In this document: one piece after another, positions 1-9,211 of the stretch
How the letters are laid out: every line of letters begins with the position of its first letter
How positions within the stretch are numbered: the stretch's first letter is position 1
Source: an uncultured Bacteroidia bacterium
Lineage (GTDB): Bacteria > Bacteroidota > Bacteroidia > JANWVE01
Reading direction: 5' to 3'
NCBI GenBank assembly: GCA_938028625.1
Contig: CALIZB010000047.1
Location: 1 to 53,006, forward strand
DNA length: 53,006 bases
The notes under the pieces: generated by a model
The model's input: only the letters and a program-made list of their open reading frames with translations
The model's database searches: none
What the model was told of the DNA's origin: nothing
Position numbers and translations under genes: made by a program

Positions 1-1
1 T

Positions 2-2140
2 TCTGTTCAGGAATTTTTCGCTCAGTTATATGCACATACATCTGTAGAAGCCGAACCCGCATCAGCAGGGCGTATGATGAACGGACATTTTGCCACACGC
101 TTGTTAGATGAATTCGGAAACTGGAAAGAACTTACCCAAAACAAACAATCCTCCGCAGATGTATCGCCTACAGGTAGTCAGATGCCAAGATTGGTAGGTT
201 TAGCTTATGCATCAAAATTATACAGAGAATTGAAAGAATTAAGCCATTTAACACAATTTTCTATCAATGGAAATGAAGTAGCTTTTGGAACTATTGGTAA
301 TGCCAGTACCTCAGAAGGTATGTTTTTTGAAGCACTCAATGCCGCAGGTGTACTCAAAATTCCTATGGTCGTTTCTATATGGGACGATGAATATGGTATC
401 TCGGTACATGCACGCCACCAGACTACCAAACAAAACCTCTCAGAAATTTTAAGCGGTTTTGCCCTTAATGAAAACGATGAAGGTTTTTTAATTTATACGG
501 TAGAAGGTTGGAACTATCCTTTGCTCTGTCAGGCTTATCAGGAGGGCGTAGCTATTACACGGGAAAAACATATTCCTGCTATTTATCATATTACTGAACT
601 TACCCAGCCGCAAGGGCATTCTACGTCAGGTAGCCATGAACGCTATAAAAGTAAAGAACGCTTAGCATGGGAACAGGAACATGACTGCATCAAAAAATTC
701 AGGGAATGGATTATTGAACAGGGATTAAGCACAGAAACCGAACTTGCACAAATAGAAAAAGAAGATGACGAATTTGTCAAAGAAGCTAAACAAAAAGCAT
801 GGGAAGCCTATCAGAAAGATATAAAAAGAGATGTATTTCTCTGTACAGACGTACTGGACGAGGTGATACCCCACAGCGAATATGCCGCACAGCTTACTCA
901 GATTAAAAATGAACTTAATAAGATAAAAGAACCTATACGCAAAGACGTGATGACAACTTTACACAAAGCTATTCGCATTACGAAGGGAAAGTATAAATCT
1001 TTTATACAACTCAAACAACAGTTTTTAAGCGAGAACCATGAACGATACAGTAGCCATTTGTATAGTGAAAGTACACAAAGTGCTTTAAGAGTAAAAGAAA
1101 TAAAACCTGTATATTCAGAAAAAAGCCCTACGGTAGATGGCAGACAAGTATTACAGGCTTGTTTTGATAACCTCTTAAACCGTTATCCGCAGGTAATAGC
1201 ATTCGGCGAAGATGTAGGTACTATCGGAGATGTAAACAAAGCCTTTGAAGGTTTGCAAGAAAAATACGGAGAATTACGGGTAAGCGATACAGGTATTCGG
1301 GAGTGTACAATATTAGGACAAGCCATAGGTGCGGCTATGCGCGGACTACGTCCTATTGCAGAAATTCAGTATTTAGATTATCTTTTGTATGCACTTCAAA
1401 TTATGTCTGATGATTTGGCAACCGTTCAGTACCGTACCAAAGGTGGACAAAAAGCACCTGTTATTGTACGTACGCGCGGGCATAGGTTAGAAGGTATATG
1501 GCATGCAGGTTCTCCTATGGGCATGATTATTCATGCACTCAGGGGTATGTATGTGCTTGTACCCCGTAATATGACCCAAGCCGCAGGATTTTACAATACG
1601 CTTATTCAATCTGATGATACAGCACTTATTGTGGAAGTGCTTAACGGATACAGGTTAAAAGAGCGCATTCCTGATAATATCGGCGAATTTACTGTACCTC
1701 TCGGAGTACCCGAAGTTTTATGTGAAGGTTCTGATGTAACTTTGGTAACTTACGGGGCTTGTTGTAGAATTGCTCTGGAAGCCGCAAATATGCTTGCTGA
1801 AACAGGTATATCTGTCGAAGTAATAGATGTACAGTCTTTACTACCGTTTGATATTCACCATAGTATAGTGCGTTCTTTACAAAAAACGAATAGAATAATA
1901 TTTTTAGATGAAGATGTACCTGGCGGCGCTACGTCCTTCATGATGCAACAAGTATTAGAAGTACAAAACGGCTACCGCTGGTTAGACGCTAAACCTCTTA
2001 CGCTTACTGCCAAAGCACATCGCCCTGCTTATGGTTCTGATGGAGATTATTTTTCCAAACCTAATGCAGAAGAAATATTTGATGCTATCTACGCCATCAT
2101 GAATGAGTATAATCCCGAACAGTATCCTAAATTATTTTAG
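2..2140 (+). CDS. 2-oxoacid (2-oxoisovalerate/pyruvate-type) dehydrogenase E1, fused alpha+beta subunits; 5' end truncated by window edge
   Basis: Frame is open from base 2 (SVQEFFAQLYAHTSVEAEPASAGRMMNGHF...), so the ATG at 74 is internal. C-terminal half has the E1-beta pattern FGEDVGTIGDVNKAFEGLQEKYGELRVSDTGIRE and the transketolase C-terminal domain. Confidence 0.9.
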   Translation, partial: SVQEFFAQLYAHTSVEAEPASAGRMMNGHFATRLLDEFGNWKELTQNKQSSADVSPTGSQMPRLVGLAYASKLYRELKELSHLTQFSINGNEVAFGTIGNASTSEGMFFEALNAAGVLKIPMVVSIWDDEYGISVHARHQTTKQNLSEILSGFALNENDEGFLIYTVEGWNYPLLCQAYQEGVAITREKHIPAIYHITELTQPQGHSTSGSHERYKSKERLAWEQEHDCIKKFREWIIEQGLSTETELAQIEKEDDEFVKEAKQKAWEAYQKDIKRDVFLCTDVLDEVIPHSEYAAQLTQIKNELNKIKEPIRKDVMTTLHKAIRITKGKYKSFIQLKQQFLSENHERYSSHLYSESTQSALRVKEIKPVYSEKSPTVDGRQVLQACFDNLLNRYPQVIAFGEDVGTIGDVNKAFEGLQEKYGELRVSDTGIRECTILGQAIGAAMRGLRPIAEIQYLDYLLYALQIMSDDLATVQYRTKGGQKAPVIVRTRGHRLEGIWHAGSPMGMIIHALRGMYVLVPRNMTQAAGFYNTLIQSDDTALIVEVLNGYRLKERIPDNIGEFTVPLGVPEVLCEGSDVTLVTYGACCRIALEAANMLAETGISVEVIDVQSLLPFDIHHSIVRSLQKTNRIIFLDEDVPGGATSFMMQQVLEVQNGYRWLDAKPLTLTAKAHRPAYGSDGDYFSKPNAEEIFDAIYAIMNEYNPEQYPKLF

Positions 2141-2181
2141 AGTCTTTAAAGGTTCATCTTAATATACCGAGTTATTTATAC

Positions 2182-4914
2182 TTACACAGTTTGCTTTAAC
2201 TTTTTGAGCAAGTTCTCTATTGCTAAATCATTAAAATCTTCTATTTGTTGTAATAGGTATTTTTTCAGTTGGGCAACCGTAGCATTCTCATCATTGAGAA
2301 ATTGTATTACCTTACTTAACTCTTCCATATTGCCTATAAGCAGACATTTTTCGGCTTCGGCAACCCATGTGTCAGGGATATGTTGCTGAACAAAGGTAAA
2401 ATCTAGTTCTTCTATATTGAAAGCAGTTTCTTCGGTTGTATCAGCCATAACATCATTTTCATACACATATTCAATGTTCAGATTTTTTGCAATAGCGTCA
2501 AAAAGTTGTGAAGCTGTGTAGGGTTTGGCAATATAATCATCTAAACCTGACTGTATAATTTCATGTTTCTGATGCTCAAAAGCATCTGCGGTTACAGCAA
2601 TAATTTTTACGTTGCTCTGAGGATATTGTGTACGAATTTCTTTGGTGGCTTCAAAACCATTGATAACAGGCATACGAATATCCATCATGATTAAGTCAGG
2701 TTTGAAAGTATAATATTTTTCAACAGCTTCTTTACCGTTATAGGCTTTTTCTGTGATAAATCCTGCGGATTGCAAAAATTCATTAGCAACCTCTACATTG
2801 ATTTGGCTGTCATCTACAATAAGAATACGGGGTTTAATCTCATTTTTAATTGCTTTTACTTTATTTGTATTTTTCTGTGCGGTCCGTACAGGAGTTTCAA
2901 TAATTTCAAGGGGAAGAGAAAAACTGAAAGTACTGCCTTTATCTAATTCGCTTTCTATATGCATAACACCACCCATAAGTTCAATATAGCTTTTAGTAAT
3001 GGCTAATCCCAATCCTGTACCGCCTTCTGTATTCTGTGCATGGTAAATTTGGGTAAAAGGCTTGGTCATTTCGCTTATTTTGTCTTTGGGTATGCCTCTG
3101 CCTGTGTCCCTTACAGCAAAACGGATATTGCCGTTAAATTCTTTGGTTACGATAAACGTAATACTACCCTTTTGAGTAAATTTTACCGCGTTGCCCATAA
3201 AATTGATGATGCATTGACGGAGTTTTCCTGTATCTGTGCGGACATGCTTGGGTAACTGTGCGTCTTTTTCTACAACAAGTTGTAGTCCTTTATTTTCACA
3301 TCTTAATTTGAATAAATCATAAATTTCTTGTACGAGTGCATGCAAGTCTGTTTCATCATAATGCAGTTCCATTTTACCTGCTTCAATTTTGCTCAAATCC
3401 AAAATATCATTGATAAGACCAAGTAAATGCTCTCCGCTTTTATTGATGATTTGTAATTTTTCCTTGTGTTTTTCGGATACAGAATTATCATTCATTAAAA
3501 TTTGAGCATAGCCCAAGATACCGTTGAGAGGTGTTCTCAATTCATGGGACATATTAGATAAAAAATCAGATTTTACTTTATTAGCTTGTTCAGCCTGTTT
3601 TTGAGCAATTTCTGCGGCTTCTTTGGCTACTACAAGTTCCTGAGTGCGTGCTTCTACCAAATCTTCTAATTTTTCGTTGAGTTCTTCCATTTCACGATTT
3701 TTTTCCTCTAAGTCCTGTTGATACAAGCGCATCTGCTCTTGTGTAGCTTGAAGTTCTTCGAGATTTTGGCGAAGTTCTTCTTCGGAAGATTGTAAAGCAT
3801 TAGTTTTTGCAATAAGCTCTTGTTCATTTTGTAAGCGAATAATTACGTTTGCAAATATCTCACCTATTGTTTTAAGGAGGTTAATTTCGTTATCTTTCCA
3901 AGTTCTATGTTCGCATTTTGTAACAGACACCATACCTATACTTTTATTTTTGAAAATCATAGGGATAGCTAACATCGCTTTGACGCCCATTTGTGCAAAG
4001 AACGTTTTTTCATTACTTGCTTGGTCATCTAGTTCTGTTAAATCTGAAAAGACGACATTTTGAGACTCTATTATAATTTTTTGTGTAAAATAAGGGAAGA
4101 AACCAGCCTGCATTTCGCGTTCTGTGTCATTTTTGAATTCTCTTATACCTTGAATAACAGACCAATCAGCAATATGACGAATAACAGTATTATTATTTTT
4201 GAGTATCATCACGTTAGCAAAGTCTGCTTGCATAAAATTTCCTATTTTTTGGAGGGTTTGTTCTAGGGCAGGGATAAGTTCCTTATTATCTATATTTACA
4301 AATAACGTTGAAGTTTCTGTAATAATCTCGTCTATACGAACTCTTTCTTGTAGGTTATGGTAAGTACTCTGTAATTGTTCTTGTGTAGTTTGGAGTTCTT
4401 CGAGATTTTGGCGAAGCTCTTCTTCGCGAGCTTGGAGTTCTCTATTTTGTTGTTCTATAAGCAAATCAGCGAGTTTTTCTTGGGTAAAGTCTCGTGCAGT
4501 ACCCAGCAGTTTAAAGGGTTTTCCTGTTTCATCAAAAATGACTTTCCCTTTTGCCATTATCCACATAATTTCTTTTTTAGCGTTGTACATACGATGTTCT
4601 ACGTCAAATATGCCTGTCTGCGTAACTGCTGTGTGAATAGCTTCATTAAGTTTTATTCTATCCTCTTCGGGGAGCATTTCCTCATTAAATTGTTTAAGAG
4701 TAAGGGGTGTGTTTACGGGTATGCCTGTATTATGATAGAGCTGGTTGCTCCATATAAGTGTATCTGTTTCAAAATAGTATTCCCATGTACCCAAACGAGC
4801 AATATTTTGTGCTTCCTCTAAACGAGCTTCGTTTTCTTCTACTCTACGGATATAGTTTTTGAGAGTGTTTATATCCAAACGTTGAATATACCCTGTGGAG
4901 AGCGTTATTACCAA
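2182..4914 (-). CDS. Hybrid sensor histidine kinase (PAS/PAC, GAF, HisKA, HATPase_c, REC); 3' part of a probably frameshifted gene
   Basis: H-box SNMSHELRTPLNGILGYAQIL, N/G boxes DTGRGIPKDK and GGTGLGLAITK, receiver ILIVDDSQINVEVANEFL...DLIMMDIRMPVINGFEATKEIR, GAF domain and coiled-coil linkers. The track starts it at a TTG inside an overlap with the upstream membrane ORF. Confidence 0.85.
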   Translation of the reverse strand: MVITLSTGYIQRLDINTLKNYIRRVEENEARLEEAQNIARLGTWEYYFETDTLIWSNQLYHNTGIPVNTPLTLKQFNEEMLPEEDRIKLNEAIHTAVTQTGIFDVEHRMYNAKKEIMWIMAKGKVIFDETGKPFKLLGTARDFTQEKLADLLIEQQNRELQAREEELRQNLEELQTTQEQLQSTYHNLQERVRIDEIITETSTLFVNIDNKELIPALEQTLQKIGNFMQADFANVMILKNNNTVIRHIADWSVIQGIREFKNDTEREMQAGFFPYFTQKIIIESQNVVFSDLTELDDQASNEKTFFAQMGVKAMLAIPMIFKNKSIGMVSVTKCEHRTWKDNEINLLKTIGEIFANVIIRLQNEQELIAKTNALQSSEEELRQNLEELQATQEQMRLYQQDLEEKNREMEELNEKLEDLVEARTQELVVAKEAAEIAQKQAEQANKVKSDFLSNMSHELRTPLNGILGYAQILMNDNSVSEKHKEKLQIINKSGEHLLGLINDILDLSKIEAGKMELHYDETDLHALVQEIYDLFKLRCENKGLQLVVEKDAQLPKHVRTDTGKLRQCIINFMGNAVKFTQKGSITFIVTKEFNGNIRFAVRDTGRGIPKDKISEMTKPFTQIYHAQNTEGGTGLGLAITKSYIELMGGVMHIESELDKGSTFSFSLPLEIIETPVRTAQKNTNKVKAIKNEIKPRILIVDDSQINVEVANEFLQSAGFITEKAYNGKEAVEKYYTFKPDLIMMDIRMPVINGFEATKEIRTQYPQSNVKIIAVTADAFEHQKHEIIQSGLDDYIAKPYTASQLFDAIAKNLNIEYVYENDVMADTTEETAFNIEELDFTFVQQHIPDTWVAEAEKCLLIGNMEELSKVIQFLNDENATVAQLKKYLLQQIEDFNDLAIENLLKKLKQTV
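3736..3786 (-). repeat. Direct repeat copy A within the kinase gene (coiled-coil linker)
   Basis: ctcttgtgtagcttgaagttcttcgagattttggcgaagttcttcttcg, near-identical to copy B; encodes EEELRQNLEELQATQEQ. Confidence 0.8.
4379..4427 (-). repeat. Direct repeat copy B within the kinase gene (coiled-coil linker)
   Basis: ttcttgtgtagtttggagttcttcgagattttggcgaagctcttcttcg; encodes EEELRQNLEELQTTQEQ. Confidence 0.8.
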
Positions 4915-5465
4915 TAAAACAATGTAAACCCTGATATACCCACTAAATAGTATTCATTGGGTTGTAGACTGGGTGCTGAGGGAAGATAAAATATACGAGA
5001 GAGAGGGATATAAGATACAAAACAAATCCATGCAAAAAGAATCCCGATTAACCTTTGCTTTTTCTGATAAGGTGCATAAAACAGCATTGGCATAATCGCA
5101 GAAAGTAGCGCTGTAGAAATAGTGAGAAAAAAATCAATGGTGGGTTGTTTACCATTAGAGGTCATAAGAGAGATAATGAGCGTGCCAATGTTAAACTCAA
5201 TAATGCCTAGTATTTTAGCTATATTAGGAGAGAGATATTTACTTACCCAAGGGGTAAGAAAAGCAGGCAGACAGATAATCCATAAAACAACTATAATAAC
5301 AAAAGGTGCATTAAAAGAGAGTAAACTTATAGTAAAAGGAATACCTATAAGCGGTCCTACAATAAGCCCTGTTTTATTAGTAAGAATAACCCTGTTTTTT
5401 TCTAATTCATCCATTTCGGGTTTTATACCGTACTCAATAATTTCTTTCCATGAAGCCATGTTCAA
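4908..5465 (-). CDS. Multi-TM N-terminal sensor region, probably the 5' part of the downstream histidine kinase
   Basis: 185 aa with several hydrophobic helices, same strand, ends in the middle of a TM segment and overlaps the kinase ORF in another frame. Confidence 0.65.
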   Translation of the reverse strand: MNMASWKEIIEYGIKPEMDELEKNRVILTNKTGLIVGPLIGIPFTISLLSFNAPFVIIVVLWIICLPAFLTPWVSKYLSPNIAKILGIIEFNIGTLIISLMTSNGKQPTIDFFLTISTALLSAIMPMLFYAPYQKKQRLIGILFAWICFVSYIPLSRIFYLPSAPSLQPNEYYLVGISGFTLFYW

Positions 5466-5940
5466 AAATACGAAAAAAGCATAGAAAACAGATTATGTTA
5501 ATCAATATGTCTGCTATTATTATGCGAGAACATCTTATCAAAGTAGCTACTATTTAGAAAATAACCCTAAAACAAAACAAATAACACAAACTATTTATCT
5601 ACTAATGACTTGAAATTAGTACCTATTTTTGATCATCTACTATTACTCCTTATGGTTATTTGAGATAGAGTTTGATTTCAGAGATGCCAAGCAACTCTTT
5701 GGACTTTCAAAAGCCATAAAAAAAATTAACTTAGTAATACCATCATACTTTGCTTTTTGCTTGTCAAATAACCACTCAAATTTTGTTATAAGAGCACAAA
5801 AAGTTATTATACAATCAAAAAAGTTTTTATTGTTGACTTAGAAATTACTAACTTAGAAACTATCATTTTTTTAGATACCTCTCTTGGTATTCATATCCAG
5901 ATTTAACACAAACTTAATTTTTTAATCAAATTTTTTTGTG

Positions 5941-5948
5941 TAAGTTTG
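5941..5948 (+). promoter_or_regulatory. Candidate Bacteroidota -7 element TAAGTTTG
   Basis: Matches TAnnTTTG 22 nt upstream of the ATG at 5971. Confidence 0.4.
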
Positions 5949-5970
5949 ATGCGTATAAATATAGAAAGTT

Positions 5971-6678
5971 ATGAAAAAGTTCATATTAGTTGTTACATTA
6001 ATGTTGTTTGTAAAAAGTCTGCTTATGGCACAAACAGCGAAAGAAGTTACTATAACTCAATGGTCTGTGAAAGAAGAAAATGGATACATAAACATAGTAG
6101 GAGAAGTAAAGAATACCTATCCAAATGCTTTAGGTTTTGTAAAAATTGAAATTGAGTACTATGACAAACAAGGCAAACCTATCAGTGTGAATAGATTTAC
6201 AGGTAAAGACGCAGGTACCATGGAAAAAGATGAAACTACGGCAGATTTAGAAGTTATTCTACCTGGTGAGACTTCACCTTTTTCAAGAACAAGAGATATT
6301 AGCAAAATTAAAGGAGAGTTTGGTTCTTGCAAACTTAAAGCTGATGGTATGCTTTTTAAGGAAAATCTCCCCTTTTCTGCAACTTTATCTAATGTAAGCG
6401 TAACCCCTGATGGTCAAAATTTTACAGTAAAAGGCACGTATAAAGCTATGGGCAGCCAAGCATGCAAAAATCCTGCAATTATTATGGTAGGATATGATGA
6501 AAACGGAAAGATAATTAAATCTGAAAAGTTTAATTTTACCGTAGGTAACGATAAATACAAGTTTGTAAATTCTCTTGAACCTAACCAGACCTACGAATTT
6601 TCTGCTAAATTTCTCACTGATAAAAAAGATAAAGTAAAACAGGTAAAAGTACTACCTTTTTATAGCGGATACTTTTAG
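5971..6678 (+). CDS. Secreted FxLYD-like domain protein
   Basis: Signal peptide MKKFILVVTLMLFVKSLLMAQ, then VGEVKNTYPNALGFVKIEIEYYDKQGKPI...LPGETSPFS, typical of FxLYD-type beta domains. Confidence 0.6.
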   Translation: MKKFILVVTLMLFVKSLLMAQTAKEVTITQWSVKEENGYINIVGEVKNTYPNALGFVKIEIEYYDKQGKPISVNRFTGKDAGTMEKDETTADLEVILPGETSPFSRTRDISKIKGEFGSCKLKADGMLFKENLPFSATLSNVSVTPDGQNFTVKGTYKAMGSQACKNPAIIMVGYDENGKIIKSEKFNFTVGNDKYKFVNSLEPNQTYEFSAKFLTDKKDKVKQVKVLPFYSGYF

Positions 6679-6742
6679 ATAAGATTGAGACCCTATGATA
6701 CAATAATTTTAGTTCCATGTTCTTAAAATAAACAAATAGAGC

Positions 6743-6782
6743 ATGCTAACTATTTACATAATGGATAGTTAGCATATTTTTT
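6743..6782 (+). terminator. Rho-independent-like terminator
   Basis: Inverted repeat atgctaactat ... atagttagcat followed by a T-rich tract, downstream of the 5971-6678 CDS. Confidence 0.75.
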
Positions 6783-6952
6783 ATTCCTAAATAGTGGTTT
6801 TACTCAATTTAAGTATAAAATTAAGTGGCTACGAGTGAATATTTAAAGCTAAAAATAAGAGAAGCTACAAGCAGACTAATAGATAATTTTTTATTGAATG
6901 AAACCGCAAGAAACAAACCTATGCTCTTAAAGTTTTTTAGTAGTTTTGCTTA

Positions 6953-8170
6953 ATGTTTTCACGTTATATAGCTCTTCGTACTGTATTTCACAAACGGGGT
7001 AAAAGTACTTTTATTATATGGATTGGTGTTGTGGGAATTGCAGTTTCTGTATGCGTGATACAAATTGCTATGGCTATTCATGGCGGATTCAAAGAGAGCA
7101 TTACAAATACGATTTTTGGCTATGAAGCACAACTTCAAGTAGGTAAATACAACGCAGAAGAGGGTATAAGTAACGAACCTCTCCATTTTACAGACAGTTT
7201 GGTACAGTTTATCCGAAAAAAACACTCTAATATTCACAAAATAAGCCATTATATTGTAATGCCTTCATTAGCACAAAGCAAATCCGATTTGGAAGGTATT
7301 ATGCTCAAAGGAGTAAGTAAAGAAAATACATTAGATTTTTTTAAGCACAATCTTGTAGCAGGAACACTTCCACATAAAGACAGTGCTTTACAAGTTATAG
7401 TAGGAAAAGTTTTAGCAAATAAACTGAAACTTAAAGTAGGCGATAAACTGAAACTGTTTTTTATGCAGAATCCTCCAAAAGCACGGGTAGTAAAAATTAC
7501 AGGCATTTTTCAGACCAATATGCACAATATTGATGAAAGCACAGTGGTAGGAAATATCGGTCTGCTACATAAAATTCTTAACTGGGAAGACAGCCAGACT
7601 ATGGGTATGGAAATATGGTTAAAAAACACCGCTCACATAGAACAGGACAAAGAACAGCTTAAAAATATTTTACATAGTGCAGGTTTATTAGAACAAGAAG
7701 TCTATACTGTATATCAATTATACCCTAATTTATTCAACTGGATTGACTTACAAGGAGGACATGTACGCATTATTATTATGCTTATGCTTATTGTAGCTAC
7801 TATAAATATGACCTGCACACTTTTAGTACTTATTCTAGAACAAACTAAGTCTGTGGGCATACTCAAAGCGGTAGGGGCTTCGGAAGGACAAATCAGAGGA
7901 ATTTTTGTATATCAAGCAGGTGTATTGATTGCTTTGGGAAGCATGGTAGGCAACCTTTTAGGTTCGGGGATTATTCTTGTACAGCAAAAATATCATTTGT
8001 TTAAACTTAATCCTGAAAGTTATTTTCTGAGCTATGTTCCCATGAAGTTCAGTCTGCAAAACCTGCTTTTGATTGATTTAGGTGTAATTTCTGTATGCAC
8101 CTTGTTTATGTTTTTCCCTGCTTTGTACAGCAAAAAAATATCTCCGATTAAGGCGCTTCGTACTGAATAA
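6953..8170 (+). CDS. ABC transporter permease, LolC/LolE/FtsX-like
   Basis: N-terminal FSRYIALRTVFHKRGKSTFIIWIGVVGIAVSV, large periplasmic MacB-like domain, C-terminal FtsX helices (ILKAVGASEGQIRGIFVYQAGVL). Confidence 0.85.
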   Translation: MFSRYIALRTVFHKRGKSTFIIWIGVVGIAVSVCVIQIAMAIHGGFKESITNTIFGYEAQLQVGKYNAEEGISNEPLHFTDSLVQFIRKKHSNIHKISHYIVMPSLAQSKSDLEGIMLKGVSKENTLDFFKHNLVAGTLPHKDSALQVIVGKVLANKLKLKVGDKLKLFFMQNPPKARVVKITGIFQTNMHNIDESTVVGNIGLLHKILNWEDSQTMGMEIWLKNTAHIEQDKEQLKNILHSAGLLEQEVYTVYQLYPNLFNWIDLQGGHVRIIIMLMLIVATINMTCTLLVLILEQTKSVGILKAVGASEGQIRGIFVYQAGVLIALGSMVGNLLGSGIILVQQKYHLFKLNPESYFLSYVPMKFSLQNLLLIDLGVISVCTLFMFFPALYSKKISPIKALRTE

Positions 8171-8196
8171 AAATAACATAAAATCACTCATATTTC

Positions 8197-9090
8197 TCAA
8201 TCTCGTAATGTTTTGCCCGTCAAATGAATAAACAAATCTTCCAGTGTAGGTTTTTGAATAGATATATCATTAAGGTTGATATGTGTTTCTGAAATAAGGT
8301 TTTGTAAAGTTGTGTTTATGTCGTGCGTTTTAAGCATATATTTTCCATCTTTTTGTGTAAAAGAGAAATTTTTTTCTAAAACATTGCTGTCCAAGGCACT
8401 TTTTTCTATTATCAAAGCTGTAGGTAATTGTGCTTGTTGAATAAGATACTGCGGCGAACCTGTACTTACAATTTTGCCGCTGTCCATAATAGCTAATCTA
8501 TCACACAAGCGTTCTGCTTCATCCATGTAATGCGTAGTAAGAACAACGGTTTTACCTTGATTTTTGAGTTTTTGAACAATGTCCCATATATTTCTGCGTG
8601 CTTGTGGGTCTAAACCTGTGGTAGGTTCATCTAAAAATACAATTTCAGGGTCATTTACTAATGCTAATGCTAATACTAAACGCTGTTTTTGACCACCCGA
8701 AAGATGTTTGGTATAAGTTCGGGCTTTCTCTTCCAAATTTACCCAGGTAAGCAAAGTATCTACATCAACAGGATTAGGATAGTAGTGCGCAAAAAGTTGT
8801 AGACATTCTCTTACTGTAATTTTATCATACAAAGATGTACTTTGAAACTGTACACCTATTTTCTGTTTAATTTCTTTTGCATGCGTTTTGATATTCATTC
8901 CTGAAATAAACACTTCACCCGAATCTGCTTTTTGAAGCATTTCTATGATTTCCAGAGTAGTAGTTTTGCCTGCGCCATTGGGACCTAATAGACCAAAAAC
9001 CTCTCCTTGTTGTACTTCAAAACTTACTTCATTTACTGCGAGTATTTGTTTAAAGCGTTTTATAATCTGAATTACTTCTATAACTGCCAT
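8197..9090 (-). CDS. ABC transporter ATP-binding protein
   Basis: Walker A GPNGAGKTT, signature LSGGQKQRL, Walker B EIVFLDEPTTGLDP, H-loop TTHYMDEAE. Confidence 0.92.
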   Translation of the reverse strand: MAVIEVIQIIKRFKQILAVNEVSFEVQQGEVFGLLGPNGAGKTTTLEIIEMLQKADSGEVFISGMNIKTHAKEIKQKIGVQFQSTSLYDKITVRECLQLFAHYYPNPVDVDTLLTWVNLEEKARTYTKHLSGGQKQRLVLALALVNDPEIVFLDEPTTGLDPQARRNIWDIVQKLKNQGKTVVLTTHYMDEAERLCDRLAIMDSGKIVSTGSPQYLIQQAQLPTALIIEKSALDSNVLEKNFSFTQKDGKYMLKTHDINTTLQNLISETHINLNDISIQKPTLEDLFIHLTGKTLRD

Positions 9091-9163
9091 GCCACAAAAT
9101 AAACAAAAATTATAGTCATAAAAAGAAGTTAATGATGTCGTTGTATAAAAACAAAAAAATATG

Positions 9164-9193
9164 TTGAAGTTTAGACTAATGTAAATATATTTG
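9164..9193 (+). promoter_or_regulatory. Candidate Bacteroidota promoter of atpA: TTG-N19-TATATTTG
   Basis: TTG at 9164-9166, TATATTTG at 9186-9193, 18 nt before the ATG at 9212. Confidence 0.55.
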
Positions 9194-9211
9194 CAAAAAT
9201 TTAAGTATATT

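Noticed and set aside
4375-4821. 148-aa plus-strand ORF antisense to the kinase gene
   Set aside because: Antisense shadow of a well-supported coding region; sequence looks like a complement of conserved kinase codons.
4905-4965. Programmed -1 ribosomal frameshifting joining the sensor and kinase ORFs
   Set aside because: A GGGTTTA heptamer is present, but the upstream ORF reads it as GGG TTT A, not the G GGT TTA phase needed for canonical -1 slippage. A 1-nt indel in the G run is simpler.
5481-5940. AT-rich intergenic stretch with a 70-aa ORF (5629-5841)
   Set aside because: No recognisable motif, start context or RNA structure I can support.
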